From an uncultured Bacteroidota bacterium (lineage in GTDB: Bacteria > Bacteroidota > Bacteroidia > Bacteroidales > VadinHA17), in assembly GCA_937864815.1 (NCBI GenBank), contig CALMJY010000123.1, positions 1 to 35,219 of the forward strand: a stretch of 35,219 bases of DNA, written 5' to 3'. This document shows positions 7,214 to 17,203 of this stretch, piece after piece. Every line of letters begins with the position of its first letter. Position 1 is the stretch's first letter. The translations under genes were made by a program, and so were the position numbers. The notes under the pieces were generated by a model. That model searched no databases. It saw only the letters and a program-made list of their open reading frames with translations, and was not told the origin of the DNA.

Positions 7214-9847
7214 CTATGATGTGAGTGATAATTTTTTATCACTGTAAGCAACAATATATTTACCAATTATATCAATCAAATGTCTGATTTGGATGGGTTT
7301 TGAAACATAGTTGTCACAACCTGCCTCAATGCATTTTTCCTTTTCACCCGAAATTGCATATGCAGTTGTTGCAATTATCCTTATTGATGAATTGATATTC
7401 TTTATACGTTTTGTTGCCTCATATCCATCCATTACCAGCATTCTCATATCCATCAGAACAACCGGAATATCGGGATCCTCAGCTATGATATTTACAGCTT
7501 CCTCTCCATTTACTGCTCTCAATATTTTCATTTTATATGGTTTTAACCCTTCCCTGAGGAACAGGTAATTGAATTCGACATCTTCAGCGATCAACAGTTT
7601 TACTCCCTCAAAGAGTTCAGATGTACAAGCGACTTGCGGTATTGATACTTCCTCCTCAATGACGAATGAATTGTTTAATAACGGAATCTCAAAGCTGAAT
7701 ACCGAACCTGTACCAGGAATGGAATCAACCCAAATCCTGCCTCCCAGGAGTTCCACAATACTTTTACAGATTGATAAACCCAGCCCGGTTCCTTCATATT
7801 GTTTATTATTTACCTCCTCAACCTGGGTAAAACGTTCAAAAACAATATCAATTTTATCCGGAGGGATTCCTATCCCGGTATCCTTCACAAAGAATTCAAG
7901 TATTTTTTTATCGCTTATTCTGTAGCCAACTTCAATTAAACCCTGGTGAGTAAATTTAATGGCATTGCTTACCAGATTGATCAGAACCTGTTCAAGCCTG
8001 TGCTGATCTGAATTTATGCAAAAATCCTTGTTTTCATAATACTTGAATACCCTGATAGCGATATGAGACTTATTTCTATTTCGTTTCATTTCATTGGTCT
8101 GGACAGCTATTTTGTTCATAAGCATATTCAGGTTAAAGTCGGAGTATGATACCTTAAACTGGCCTGATTCTAATCTGGCAACATCCAGAATATCATTTAT
8201 GATTTTCAGCAGCAGGTCACTGCTGTTCGAAATATAACCTGCATACTCCTGCCTGCTTTCCTGATCGAGGTCGGGTTGAGTCAGAATCTGTGAGAAGCCT
8301 ACGATAGAATTCATCGGGGTTCTGATTTCATGCGACATGTTTGCAAGGAATGCCGATTTTAGTTTATCTGCCTGTTCAGCCTTGGCTTTCTGTTCTTTAA
8401 GTTCTTCAGTATATCTGATTTTTTCTGTAATATCTACAATAATTCCGCGCATTCCTTCCAATTCATCATACTTTCGGATGCTTGTGACATATAATAAAAC
8501 CGGGAATTCTTCGCCATCTTTTTTCCGTGCAATGAAATCCGTTCCTGAGGAAGAGTGCTCCTTATTTAACAAGGTTTCACAGTCTGTATTCAGAATATCA
8601 GTGATCTTGAGTCCGCTGACTGTAACAGATTCATTTAAGCCAAACGTGTCAGCCATTGTCCTGTTATAATAGGTAAGGACACATTCTTTATCGGTTTCGA
8701 ATATGCTTTGCGGTAAAAGATCGGCAAGATTGCGGTACTTAGTTTCATTTTCACGCAGAGCCCTTTCTGCTTCATCACGTTCAGCTTCCCTGGCGTAAAG
8801 GTATTCCATCATTTTACTGAACTCTGACAAAAGAATTTTGATCTCATGATCAGCATATCTTATCGACTGCAATTTATCGGAACTGAAGTTATTTCTTGTT
8901 ATGTTCGATACAAAAACTGTCAGGTCCCTAAGGGGATTTGTAATAAATGTTGAAAGAAATACACTGATCAGAACATTTACAAGGATCAGTAATGAAAAAA
9001 ACCAGAAAGCATTTAGCTCAAGTCTCCTGATCATTATATCCTTTTCAAGGTTTCCTTTCTCAGCGATCCTGTTTATTACAGTCTCCGATTTACTGAAGAT
9101 AGATTCCAGGTCCTGTTTTATGCCGGAATTTTTATACAGGCCTATTTTCTCTTCAATAGCAACAAGATAGTTAAACCTTTGAATATAATTTGTCGCCAAT
9201 TCAATCAATGAATCCTTATAAGGCGGTACCATTTTTTCGGTTGATTGTATCCGATTCATAAGCTCAGATCCTGACCTGTTTAATTTATCAATATATTGAG
9301 GTTCCTTACGGATTATGTAGTCTTTTTCATGTCTGCGCATTGAGAGAAGAAGTTCCTTGTTTGTCCCCGAGCTTTCCAGTAAATGAGCATACTTCCTCAT
9401 TTCACCTTCTACTCCATAGTCTTTGAATCCTCTTATTCTGATATTTGTTACTATTTCGTCGAATTCCATTTTCATGGCCTTTCGGAGGTACTCCAATGAA
9501 TCAAGATCTGACTGAATATTAAGTCTTGAGGTAAATCTACTTTTTCTGATGGAAGCCAGTATTTCGTCAGTCCTTTTATTGACTGATTTATGAGCCTCGA
9601 GATTTTTACTTGTCCCCATAATATGGAATGAGGTATCCAATGCATCAAATCTGATAAAATCGCTTAAAAGCCTGATATCTTGTATATAGCTTACTTTGAG
9701 ATCAGTGAACATCATCAGACTTTCATTGATTAAATCTTTCTTCCTTAGAAAATACAGACAGTAAATAATGATTGTCAGGATTGTGAAGGCTGAAAGTAAA
9801 AGAAAACTCGTCAGAAGCTTTCCCCTGAAGGTATTGCCAATTTTCAT
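7214..9847 (-). CDS. Hybrid sensor histidine kinase (HBM-like sensor, HAMP, PAS, HisKA, HATPase, REC)
   Basis: The 877-residue membrane kinase has a TM near 11-34, a helical periplasmic domain of about 240 residues, a second TM near 278-301, a HAMP-like linker, and PAS at about 365-475. HisKA carries MSHEIRTP (phospho-accepting H506). The HATPase has an N-box LINLVSNAIKF, DTGIGIP (656-662) and GTGLGLSI. A C-terminal receiver has VLMDMRM with acceptor D800 and K850. The sensor contains MRRHEKDYIIRKE, the signature of helical HBM-type ligand domains in chemoreceptors and kinases. The gene starts 116 nt after phoR on the same strand, so it may belong to the pho operon. No DNA-binding output domain is attached, and the ligand is unknown. 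Confidence 0.9.
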   Translation of the reverse strand: MKIGNTFRGKLLTSFLLLSAFTILTIIIYCLYFLRKKDLINESLMMFTDLKVSYIQDIRLLSDFIRFDALDTSFHIMGTSKNLEAHKSVNKRTDEILASIRKSRFTSRLNIQSDLDSLEYLRKAMKMEFDEIVTNIRIRGFKDYGVEGEMRKYAHLLESSGTNKELLLSMRRHEKDYIIRKEPQYIDKLNRSGSELMNRIQSTEKMVPPYKDSLIELATNYIQRFNYLVAIEEKIGLYKNSGIKQDLESIFSKSETVINRIAEKGNLEKDIMIRRLELNAFWFFSLLILVNVLISVFLSTFITNPLRDLTVFVSNITRNNFSSDKLQSIRYADHEIKILLSEFSKMMEYLYAREAERDEAERALRENETKYRNLADLLPQSIFETDKECVLTYYNRTMADTFGLNESVTVSGLKITDILNTDCETLLNKEHSSSGTDFIARKKDGEEFPVLLYVTSIRKYDELEGMRGIIVDITEKIRYTEELKEQKAKAEQADKLKSAFLANMSHEIRTPMNSIVGFSQILTQPDLDQESRQEYAGYISNSSDLLLKIINDILDVARLESGQFKVSYSDFNLNMLMNKIAVQTNEMKRNRNKSHIAIRVFKYYENKDFCINSDQHRLEQVLINLVSNAIKFTHQGLIEVGYRISDKKILEFFVKDTGIGIPPDKIDIVFERFTQVEEVNNKQYEGTGLGLSICKSIVELLGGRIWVDSIPGTGSVFSFEIPLLNNSFVIEEEVSIPQVACTSELFEGVKLLIAEDVEFNYLFLREGLKPYKMKILRAVNGEEAVNIIAEDPDIPVVLMDMRMLVMDGYEATKRIKNINSSIRIIATTAYAISGEKEKCIEAGCDNYVSKPIQIRHLIDIIGKYIVAYSDKKLSLTS

Positions 9848-9901
9848 TCAAAAAATTTTTTCTAAATTGACGTTTTGAGATATTATTTCAGGGCTTCCTG
9901 C

Positions 9902-9919
9902 CGTTAAATTATTGTTAAG
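9902..9919 (+). promoter_or_regulatory. Weak Pho-box-like pair upstream of the hybrid kinase
   Basis: CGTTAAA (9902) and TGTTAAG (9913) are spaced 11 bp apart, in the same orientation relative to the gene as the stronger sites at phoB and the TonB receptor. No -7 element sits at the expected 31-nt distance, so this may be chance in AT-rich DNA. Confidence 0.25.
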
Positions 9920-9963
9920 ATTTTAATCAACGAAAAGAATTCTTTCAGGAGCAGGTCTGTGCT

Positions 9964-11781
9964 TTATTTAGGTAGTGTGAACAGAAACTCTGTCCCGCCC
10001 CCTGCTCTGTTTCTTACAAGTATATCTCCCTTATGAAGAAGAACAGCGTTTTTTACAATGGCAAGGCCGAGGCCTGTTCCTCCGCTCTTGCGGGAACGAC
10101 CGGAATCAATCCTGTAGAAGCGTTCAAAGATCCTGCTCATATGTTCTTCAGGTATCCCTACACCATTATCAGATAATGAGAAGTGATAGAACTTCTTGTC
10201 CTCATTATAGACAATGATTTTAATTGTAGTATTATCTCCTGCATAATTGATGGCATTCTCAATCAGGTTCTGAAAGATTGAAAGAATAAGCGATTTGTTA
10301 CCCTTTACAACAACTTTGCTTTCTATATCAATATCTACAATTATATTTTTTGTTTCAATAGCAGATTTGAAATTTTCAGCAACCTCTTTTATTGTTTTCC
10401 TGATTTTAACCTTTTCATCAGTATAAGTTGTTCCCGCCTCTTCTATTTTGTTCAGAACAACAATATCATTGATCAGACCGGTTAATCTGTCAGTTTGTGC
10501 AAGAGCTTTCTCCAGAAAATACTTCTTTTGTTTCTCCTCCATCGAAGGATCATTCAGAAGAGTTTCAATATATCCTTTAACTGATGATACGGGCGTCTTC
10601 AGTTCATGGGCAATATTGGATGTCATCTGTTGTTTTATCAATTTGCTTTTTCCAAGTTTGGTAACATCGCTGAGTATAACTTCGAAGCTCTTGTCATTAA
10701 AAATAACACATTGAACTCTGAAAAACCTGCCGTCTTTGGTAACCTGGTACTCGGTTTTAGGAAGGTCAGGACTTATAATATCTGTATTTGAATATTTGTC
10801 AATAAAATCAATTATTTCATAGAATTCAGGAATTTCAAAGAAGTTCGAAGTGAATATTTTGAGCTCACCTGAAATCATATTCATCAGCTGAATAAAATGG
10901 TCGTTGTTAAGAATAATTGATCTGTCCTTTGAAAAGAAAGCCACTCCCTCATTCAAGGCATCAAGATGGCTGAAAAGTTTTTCTCTTTCTGTAGCAAGGT
11001 CATTCTTGGTCTGCAGCAGGTTATTATATATCGTCAGGATCTCTTCACCTATGAAACCGATCTCATTTTTAGGAAATTTTGACTCAAAGTCGAATGGTTC
11101 ATTCTTGCCAACATGCTGAGCAAAATCGCGAAGCCTGGTAATCGATTCACTGAATTTGTTGGTTATGATGAGCATAACGAACCAGATTGCTATGAAAGCT
11201 GATAGAATTATCAGGAGAAAATTTTTCTTTGCAGCAAGAAAATTCTCAATGTTGACATCATATAATACAGCGGCTCTTATATAGTAGCCTTCAATATATT
11301 CTGCATAGTAATAATATGGTTGACCTGTTGATCCTGAAAGTCTTACCGATGTACCGAACTGTTCCTCTGAAGCCTGAATTATTTCAGGTCTCTGTGAATG
11401 GTTTTCCATTGATAACCAGTTTGGAACAGAACTGTCGTAAAGTACGACACCTGTCTTATCAACAATTGTAACCCTGAGATTTGCCTGGGGAAGAAGCTTT
11501 ACAAGGGAATCAAGTATTATGTAATTTTTCTTTTCATGGATAGAGTTTGCTGAGATATATTTTCCTGTGATTTTTACTATGTTATGAAGTTCATCATTAA
11601 GTGTGCCTGTACGGTAATCCTTTTCCCTCTTATAGAGATAGGCAAGCATAAGGAAAATAAATACAAGGAAAACTATCGAGTAAAAGAGAAGAAGATTATT
11701 TCTGAATGATCCGCGAACAGCATAGCTTTCAGAATTCAAAAAAGTAACCATAACCGGTTTTATTCTTAAGATTATGACCAT
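9964..11781 (-). CDS. phoR: Phosphate-regulon-type sensor histidine kinase
   Basis: The 605 residues contain TM1 (about 30-50), a periplasmic domain of about 135 residues with PAS/Cache-like features ([15 protein letters not shown]), TM2 (186-206), a HAMP-like stretch, a cytosolic PAS (from about 265), HisKA with IAHELKTP (H392), the N-box [18 protein letters not shown] and [10 protein letters not shown]. This is the PhoR/VicK architecture, and the paired OmpR-type regulator lies directly upstream. The ATG at 11781 overlaps phoB by 53 nt; an ATG at 11751 would cut this to 23 nt and keep TM1, so the start is uncertain. The Pho assignment rests on architecture and the nearby box arrays. A partial copy of this gene sits at 3632-3787. 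Confidence 0.88.
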   Translation of the reverse strand: MVIILRIKPVMVTFLNSESYAVRGSFRNNLLLFYSIVFLVFIFLMLAYLYKREKDYRTGTLNDELHNIVKITGKYISANSIHEKKNYIILDSLVKLLPQANLRVTIVDKTGVVLYDSSVPNWLSMENHSQRPEIIQASEEQFGTSVRLSGSTGQPYYYYAEYIEGYYIRAAVLYDVNIENFLAAKKNFLLIILSAFIAIWFVMLIITNKFSESITRLRDFAQHVGKNEPFDFESKFPKNEIGFIGEEILTIYNNLLQTKNDLATEREKLFSHLDALNEGVAFFSKDRSIILNNDHFIQLMNMISGELKIFTSNFFEIPEFYEIIDFIDKYSNTDIISPDLPKTEYQVTKDGRFFRVQCVIFNDKSFEVILSDVTKLGKSKLIKQQMTSNIAHELKTPVSSVKGYIETLLNDPSMEEKQKKYFLEKALAQTDRLTGLINDIVVLNKIEEAGTTYTDEKVKIRKTIKEVAENFKSAIETKNIIVDIDIESKVVVKGNKSLILSIFQNLIENAINYAGDNTTIKIIVYNEDKKFYHFSLSDNGVGIPEEHMSRIFERFYRIDSGRSRKSGGTGLGLAIVKNAVLLHKGDILVRNRAGGGTEFLFTLPK

Positions 11782-12415
11782 ATTTTCCCAGCTTGGTCCT
11801 CAGCCTGGTGACATTCACATCAACAGTACGGTCAGTCACAATTACATCGGTCCCCCAAATGATTCTTAAAATATCCTCTCTTGAATATACCTTTGTAGGA
11901 TTCTCGAGAAGGAGTTTGAGTATTTCATATTCCTTTTTTGTGAGTTCAATTTTTTCATCGTTAACTATTACTCTTTTACGGGCTGTATCAAGCTGAATTT
12001 CGCCGAATTTTGCAATAGGCAGGCTTTTTTCTTTTGCAGAGTTTGTTCGTTTCAGAACAGCTTTTACCCTTGCTGTTAATTCATTAACAGAGAAAGGTTT
12101 GGTTATATAGTCATCAGCACCAATACTGAATCCTGTAAGTATGTCATTTTCTGTATCTTTGGCTGTCAGAAAGATCACAGGTACACTATTCCCCATCTCT
12201 TTTCTTAACTTATCTGCGAGCTTAAACCCCGAAATCTGGCCCATCATTACATCGAGCATGAGTAGGTCATATTCCTCAAGCTGCATTTTCAGAGCATCTT
12301 CAGCAGAATGAGCTATTTCAGTTTTATATCCCTCATTGCTCAGATTATATTGAAGAATCTCACACAGATCCTCTTCATCATCAACAATCAGAATGCGTTT
12401 TCCTTTTAGATCCAT
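11729..12415 (-). CDS. phoB: OmpR/PhoB-family response regulator
   Basis: The 228-residue regulator has an N-terminal receiver domain: acidic DDEED at 12-16, phospho-acceptor D55 in LMLDVMM, T84 in FLTAKD, and K106 in ITKPF. A C-terminal winged-helix DNA-binding domain follows, with [17 protein letters not shown] and [13 protein letters not shown]. Length is normal for the PhoB/OmpR group. It overlaps phoR, so the pair is co-transcribed. Its own upstream region has a consensus -7 element and a two-unit Pho-like box, suggesting autoregulation. It is a cytosolic transcription factor. Confidence 0.9.
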   Translation of the reverse strand: MDLKGKRILIVDDEEDLCEILQYNLSNEGYKTEIAHSAEDALKMQLEEYDLLMLDVMMGQISGFKLADKLRKEMGNSVPVIFLTAKDTENDILTGFSIGADDYITKPFSVNELTARVKAVLKRTNSAKEKSLPIAKFGEIQLDTARKRVIVNDEKIELTKKEYEILKLLLENPTKVYSREDILRIIWGTDVIVTDRTVDVNVTRLRTKLGKYGHNLKNKTGYGYFFEF

Positions 12416-12452
12416 TTGTATTCACAGTTAATGTCTGATTTTCTGTCTGCTG

Positions 12453-12460
12453 CAAAGGTA
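12453..12460 (-). promoter_or_regulatory. phoB promoter -7 element TACCTTTG
   Basis: On the minus strand this is a perfect TAnnTTTG -7 element, 37 nt before the phoB ATG. A TTTG lies 16 nt further upstream (12477-12480), a little closer than the usual -33 spacing. Confidence 0.6.
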
Positions 12461-12491
12461 AGTGCAATTATTGTTACAAAAAATATGTAAG

Positions 12492-12509
12492 TGTTACTTA
12501 AATGTTACA
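12492..12509 (+). promoter_or_regulatory. Pho-box-like direct repeat at phoB
   Basis: TGTTACT-TAAA-TGTTACA has the 7-4-7 layout of a classic Pho box, two units at 11-bp period. A third TGTTACA lies out of phase at 12472. The nearer unit is 31 nt from the phoB -7 element. Gene-proximal position and shared spacing with the TonB site support PhoB autoregulation. The binding protein is inferred. Confidence 0.6.
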
Positions 12510-12535
12510 AAAAAAGGCTGATCTTTCGATCAGCC
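12509..12535 (-). terminator. Intrinsic terminator of the TonB-receptor/lipoprotein operon
   Basis: On the minus strand GGCTGATC pairs with GATCAGCC across a GAAA loop (12516-12535) and runs into seven T residues. It lies 38 nt past the stop of the lipoprotein gene at 12573 and just upstream of phoB, separating the two transcripts. Confidence 0.85.
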
Positions 12536-12572
12536 CCGGGCAAACAAAACATTATTTTAAAAATAATGGATG

Positions 12573-14183
12573 TTAGTAATCAGTATTCTGAGGGTTAAAG
12601 TTGCACCATCCTGAAGTCCAGTCTGTTGTTCCGAATGCACCCCTGTATGCTACCTGTGTAAAGAAAGCATCAGTCAGTCTGGTATTTGTAAATGAAGCGC
12701 CTGTGAGCAAGGGTGATCCTGCTGCCGGAAGGAATTTCGGAGCTGTAAGATTGAAAGGATCTGTAAGCATCAGCAGGTCATTTGTTGCCTTAATTTCATT
12801 ACCTCTGAGGGCATCGAGATACCATGCTTCGGTTCCCGGCAGACTTGTTAAGACATAATTTTCTGTCATTCCGCTCATAACAGATTTCTCAATCTGCAGG
12901 ACATTAGCAGTTGCCTGTGCAGGTGAATCGCCTTTGGCGCCATCGATGAACAATCCCTTTGGCCATCCTGCCAAAACTGTATTATAAATAGATGTGCGGG
13001 TACCTCTGCGGAGCTGCATGGAATGACGGTAAAGTGCATGTATTGTTGTTGTTGACGTTGCAAGTGGGCCGAGTACAGTACCGTTAACAAACAATGGCAT
13101 AGTAACAGGAGTAAGAGTTGAGCCGTCAGCGTCATTATCTGACTCAAATCCGTTCGACTGTGACTGGTCTGCAACTGCAGGATCGCGAAGGCTGACAAAG
13201 AACTGTACTTTACCGGTATAACCGTTATCTGTATCCCAGTCATCATCCCAGCCCCTGTGGGCAACAAGGTATTTACAGTTCACACTACCACCGAACCATT
13301 CAAAAGAATCATCACCAGAGTAAGATACCTGGATGTGATCAATAGTGGTTGCTGATCCTACTGCATAAAGGGTAAGTCCGTTAATTTCGCTGTTAGATGT
13401 TGAAGTAAGCGGAATTCCGGGGAATTCAATCCTTACATACTGAAGTATACCTGAATTATCAGCAGAATTTGTTCCTCCATAAAGTGAACCTATTCCGCCT
13501 TCAGCTTTTCCTTGTCCGGTCACTCCATCGTCATGCTTGTTAGTCAGTGCGTTACCGCATATAACCAACCCGCCCCAGTCACCGTAGGTACGCTGTCCTT
13601 TCGGCTTATCTGATGTGAAGACTATCGGTGCAGTAGCAGTTCCCTGGGCCATGATTTTAGAGCCTCTCTCAATAATAAGGGTGCCTTTTGTACCTGAAAC
13701 CCCTTTAATTATGGTACCTGCCTCAATAGTAAGAGTTGCATTGTTTTTTACATAAACAAATCCATTGAGCATGTATTTTCCTGCCGCATACCATTTGGTA
13801 TCTGTAGTAATATCTCCTGATACATTTATTACCTGACCTGTTGCAGGAGTAACAACAACCGAACATGTTGCCTGGATAGTAGTATCCGACTCGGAGATTG
13901 CAGTTATTGTGGCTGAACCGAGTGCCACACCTGTAACTGTTCCATTGGCTACTGTAGCAACAGCCGGACTTGACGTACGCCATTTAATGTTCTGGTTATC
14001 AGCATCTACGGGTGTTATAAATACTGAAAGGGTTGATGTTGCACCTACCTGTACCATCATGGTTGCCTTGTCGAGTTCAATAGCAGTAACCGGAATCGGG
14101 TCATCCTCACATGAGGCCACAATTAATAATAATCCCGTTAATAAACTCAGCATTTTTGCTGATCTGTAAAGATTTCTTTTCAT
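12573..14183 (-). CDS. Lipoprotein with Ig-like (Big_2) domain, partner of the TonB receptor
   Basis: The 536 residues start with a type II signal peptide ending LLIVASC (lipid Cys25), so it is likely surface- or periplasm-facing on a membrane. Residues 30-110 form a bacterial Ig-like Big_2 domain (VTAIELDKATMMVQVG, SSPAVATVANGTVTG). The rest is rich in short strands with phrases such as NNATLTIEAGTIIKG and GSKIMAQGTATAPIVF, suggestive of a parallel beta-helix. It has no SusD-like TPR fold. It follows the TonB receptor by 45 nt and is followed by a terminator, so the two form an operon under the Pho-like array. A role in capturing a phosphorus-containing ligand is inferred. Confidence 0.75.
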   Translation of the reverse strand: MKRNLYRSAKMLSLLTGLLLIVASCEDDPIPVTAIELDKATMMVQVGATSTLSVFITPVDADNQNIKWRTSSPAVATVANGTVTGVALGSATITAISESDTTIQATCSVVVTPATGQVINVSGDITTDTKWYAAGKYMLNGFVYVKNNATLTIEAGTIIKGVSGTKGTLIIERGSKIMAQGTATAPIVFTSDKPKGQRTYGDWGGLVICGNALTNKHDDGVTGQGKAEGGIGSLYGGTNSADNSGILQYVRIEFPGIPLTSTSNSEINGLTLYAVGSATTIDHIQVSYSGDDSFEWFGGSVNCKYLVAHRGWDDDWDTDNGYTGKVQFFVSLRDPAVADQSQSNGFESDNDADGSTLTPVTMPLFVNGTVLGPLATSTTTIHALYRHSMQLRRGTRTSIYNTVLAGWPKGLFIDGAKGDSPAQATANVLQIEKSVMSGMTENYVLTSLPGTEAWYLDALRGNEIKATNDLLMLTDPFNLTAPKFLPAAGSPLLTGASFTNTRLTDAFFTQVAYRGAFGTTDWTSGWCNFNPQNTDY

Positions 14184-14228
14184 GGTAATTGTTTTAGTTT
14201 TTGATTTTATTTTTACTGTCCTTGTTTA

Positions 14229-17102
14229 TCAGAATTTATATGTTAATCCAAGTGTAAAATACCTTCCTGGCTGATAGGATTTTACTATCTGTTCCCTTTC
14301 AAAATGTTTTATACTGTTATCAGCTCCGCCTGTCACGTCAGCCATGTTTACAGTAGCGTTTACTGTCTGAACGGTTTTAAACTGTTCATTCAGAAGATCT
14401 TTCAGCCCCAGTTTAACTTCGAAGTGGTCATTTATTTTTTTACTTATTGCCAGGTCGATAAGATTTCTCGGTGTTTCATAGATGTTTGGAATATCTTCCC
14501 ATTCATTTGGAGAAGGCCTTCCTACTGCAACAATCCTTTTTCCTATAATATTGTACATAGTTGTAATCATCAAACCATTATTGTCATTATAATAGAACAA
14601 CCCGGCATTGATCATAAATGGCGACTGTCCCTGGAGAGATCTGTCCCTGTTGAGATCTCCATCAGGGAATTGAACCTTGCTTTTAATTAAGGCTGCATTC
14701 AATATAAGGGAAAAGTTTTCAGCTCCGGAAATGAATCCAAGAGATTTCCTGACATCTGTCTCCAGTCCGTAGCTGTATGCCGAAATGACATTCTTAAAGG
14801 AATATTGAGTAGGGCTGTTCCCCGTTATTGTCATCTCAATGGGATTTTTGAAATTCTTGTAGAAAAGCCCTATATTGAAAGTCTCATTGGGTGACGGGTA
14901 GTGTTCAAATCTCAGGTCAATATTATGTATATATGACTGTTTGATATCAGGATTACCATAGATACCGGCATTAAGATCAAAATCAACGAAATAGAAAGGT
15001 GCCAGTTCCCTGAATTCAGGTCTGTTAACCGATAATCCGTAAGCAGCCCTTATAAGGTTCTTTTCATTGAGGTTTACAGCCAGGTTTGCTGAAGGGAATA
15101 AGTTGAGTGTATCCCTCCTTACATTTACAGGAATAGTTGTGCCCTGCCTGTAGCTGTCGAGAGTCTGTATATTTTTCTCTACCCGGAGGCCTGTATATAA
15201 GCTGATGAATGAAGTTATGGGTAATTTTGCTGACAGATAACCTGATATCTGCTTATTTGATGCATTATATGAATCGGATGGTGAAGTTATTTCAGCAAGT
15301 TTTATTCCGTCAGTAAGATTTATATTGTTATCAACAAATACCATATCTGCGGGTAAATATGTCATGCTAAAATCAGAAAGGTTTCCTGCTGTTGACCATC
15401 CGAAATTCCTTGCATTGAATTCTCTTACCTTATTCTCGAGGTAGATACCTGTTCTGATCTCTGGTTTAAAGCCTGAGAGGTCAAGCTCTTTGGTGAAATT
15501 TATTGAAGCTGTCATCAGATCTTCCCTGAGTTTCAGCCACATTTGCGATTGAGAGGAGAGGTCGGCATTATCGGCAAACAGCATAAAGTATTTTGTAGTG
15601 TCAACTTCATCCCTGATATACCTTGTGCGTTTGATGTCAGGTTCATTTTTGTTTGAAAATGCATATCCTGCAACCCAGTCAATTTTTGATGTTCCGTCAC
15701 CAAATGTATGTTCTCCGGCAAGCTGTCCTGAGTATATGGTTCTGCTCATGTACCTGAGCTCATTTGATCTTATGTACCTTCCGTTATTATACCATTCACG
15801 TCCATCTCTCTCACTATACCTGTTCATGCCAATCTGGTTCAGAAGGTTACGAAACTCCAGCTTTGTATTGTTTGAAGGAAACCAGGTCCAGTTGTGCATT
15901 ACTCCGGCTTTAACCGTATTTGTGTACTGGTCATCATAGAATTCGTCGAGATAAGATGGTTTATCATCCCTGAAATTGTATATTGAATAGCTGTTATTAT
16001 TTATGTAATCGTAGTTGGTAGTATTGCTGTATGTAACAGATGTTACATTTCCAAAGGTTTGTGAGCCGCTTTTGAACCTTTTATTGAACCCGACTGCAAA
16101 TCGCTGATCAGGGATTGCAGTACCTTCTTGCTGAGCCCATGTTTTATTGAGTGACCTTCCCAGGTCGGTAATCCTTTTTTTAATCTGGGGATTGGTGGCA
16201 TTTTCATACTGGTTCAGGTGGGAAGGCATGTCAGCAGGAAGATCTCTGTATCCGTTGTCAAATCCCAACCAATCGGTACTTCCGGGTTGATATCTGGCCG
16301 ATGCGTCAAATGTTGCTCCCTGTGCAAAAGCTGTACCGTAGGTAACAAAAGCAGAGTTTTTTTCCGGAAGGTTGACTGTGGTTATCTTGACAAAGCCACC
16401 TGAAAAATCAGCCGGCAGCTCTGGAGCCGGTGACTTTATGATCATCATATTTTCAATCATAGAAGCAGGTATAACGTCAAAAGAAAACGCTTTAACATCA
16501 GATTCCGAGCTTGGAGTTGCAGTATTATTGAGCCAGACTGAATTATACCTCTGTGCCAGTCCTCTTACAACGATAAACCTGTCATCAATTATTGTTGTTC
16601 CCGGGAGTCTCTTTATTACTTCAGATGCATCCCTGTCCTGTGAACGAAGGATCTGTTGTCCTGAAATGCCGATTGAAACAAGCGGACTCATCCTGGTTGT
16701 ATTTATCATCGATACATCGGTGTTGGTTTTTTTAACACCTGTTATTGTTACTTCCTGGAGTGCAACTGTATTCTCTGACATTACAACCGGAACAGAGGTA
16801 GTCTTGCCTGCCTTCACTTCAACCCCTTCAAATACAAGCGGATCAAATGAAATATATGAAGCTCTGAGTTTATATTTCCCTGGCTTCACATTAGTTATTA
16901 TGAATTTCCCGTCAATATCGGCAGAAGCTCCCATTGTTGTACCATCAATCGTAACCATTACTCCCGGCAGTGCTTCCCCCGTCTTCTTATCAGTTGCTTT
17001 TCCTTCAATTGTACCTGTCTGACCTGTCAGTGCAAAAGCAACTGATATGATCAAAAACATTGTAATAAATACCCTTTTTAGCATTGAAAAATTTGTTTCC
17101 AT
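14229..17102 (-). CDS. TonB-dependent outer-membrane receptor, probably phosphate-starvation induced
   Basis: The 957-residue protein has a signal peptide (MLKRVFITMFLIISVAFALTG), a carboxypeptidase-regulatory-like domain at about 30-110 (IEGKATDKKTGEALPGVMV), a plug domain at about 130-250 (QDRDASEVIKRLPG, FIVVRGLAQRYNSVWLNN) and a long 22-strand-type barrel ending YFTLGLTYKF. TonB receptors import scarce ligands across the outer membrane with energy from TonB-ExbBD. The ATG at 17102 is used, but ATG 17084 (residue 7) gives a cleaner signal peptide. It leads an operon with the Ig-domain lipoprotein. Five 11-bp-phased repeats upstream and the phoBR genes just downstream point to PhoB control. 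The ligand is unknown. Confidence 0.88.
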   Translation of the reverse strand: METNFSMLKRVFITMFLIISVAFALTGQTGTIEGKATDKKTGEALPGVMVTIDGTTMGASADIDGKFIITNVKPGKYKLRASYISFDPLVFEGVEVKAGKTTSVPVVMSENTVALQEVTITGVKKTNTDVSMINTTRMSPLVSIGISGQQILRSQDRDASEVIKRLPGTTIIDDRFIVVRGLAQRYNSVWLNNTATPSSESDVKAFSFDVIPASMIENMMIIKSPAPELPADFSGGFVKITTVNLPEKNSAFVTYGTAFAQGATFDASARYQPGSTDWLGFDNGYRDLPADMPSHLNQYENATNPQIKKRITDLGRSLNKTWAQQEGTAIPDQRFAVGFNKRFKSGSQTFGNVTSVTYSNTTNYDYINNNSYSIYNFRDDKPSYLDEFYDDQYTNTVKAGVMHNWTWFPSNNTKLEFRNLLNQIGMNRYSERDGREWYNNGRYIRSNELRYMSRTIYSGQLAGEHTFGDGTSKIDWVAGYAFSNKNEPDIKRTRYIRDEVDTTKYFMLFADNADLSSQSQMWLKLREDLMTASINFTKELDLSGFKPEIRTGIYLENKVREFNARNFGWSTAGNLSDFSMTYLPADMVFVDNNINLTDGIKLAEITSPSDSYNASNKQISGYLSAKLPITSFISLYTGLRVEKNIQTLDSYRQGTTIPVNVRRDTLNLFPSANLAVNLNEKNLIRAAYGLSVNRPEFRELAPFYFVDFDLNAGIYGNPDIKQSYIHNIDLRFEHYPSPNETFNIGLFYKNFKNPIEMTITGNSPTQYSFKNVISAYSYGLETDVRKSLGFISGAENFSLILNAALIKSKVQFPDGDLNRDRSLQGQSPFMINAGLFYYNDNNGLMITTMYNIIGKRIVAVGRPSPNEWEDIPNIYETPRNLIDLAISKKINDHFEVKLGLKDLLNEQFKTVQTVNATVNMADVTGGADNSIKHFEREQIVKSYQPGRYFTLGLTYKF

Positions 17103-17135
17103 TATTCTTTAATTATGTTCATATGTTTGCCGGTA

Positions 17136-17143
17136 CAAAAATC
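17136..17143 (-). promoter_or_regulatory. Near-consensus -7 element of the TonB-receptor operon
   Basis: On the minus strand this reads GATTTTTG, one mismatch from TAnnTTTG. It lies 33 nt upstream of the ATG at 17102. A unit of the Pho-like array (17175) begins 31 nt beyond it, and two further units lie in between, where a -33 element would be. This fits an activator-dependent promoter. Confidence 0.45.
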
Positions 17144-17152
17144 CTTTGATAT

Positions 17153-17203
17153 TGTTACGGCGATGTTAAGTGCGGATTAAGAAAATATTACTAAAATGTT
17201 ACA
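17153..17203 (+). promoter_or_regulatory. Five-unit Pho-box-like array
   Basis: Five 7-nt units sit at exact 11-bp period with 4-nt spacers: TGTTACG (17153), TGTTAAG (17164), GATTAAG (17175), TATTACT (17186), TGTTACA (17197). This is the geometry of tandem PhoB sites. A two-unit version precedes phoB. It lies between the TonB receptor and the divergent gene at 17347 and could serve either, but it is much closer to the receptor. Confidence 0.7.

Noticed and set aside
7224-7243. Terminator hairpin AGTGATA...TATCACT at the hybrid kinase end
   Set aside because: It lies inside the CDS and no T-run follows on the minus strand.
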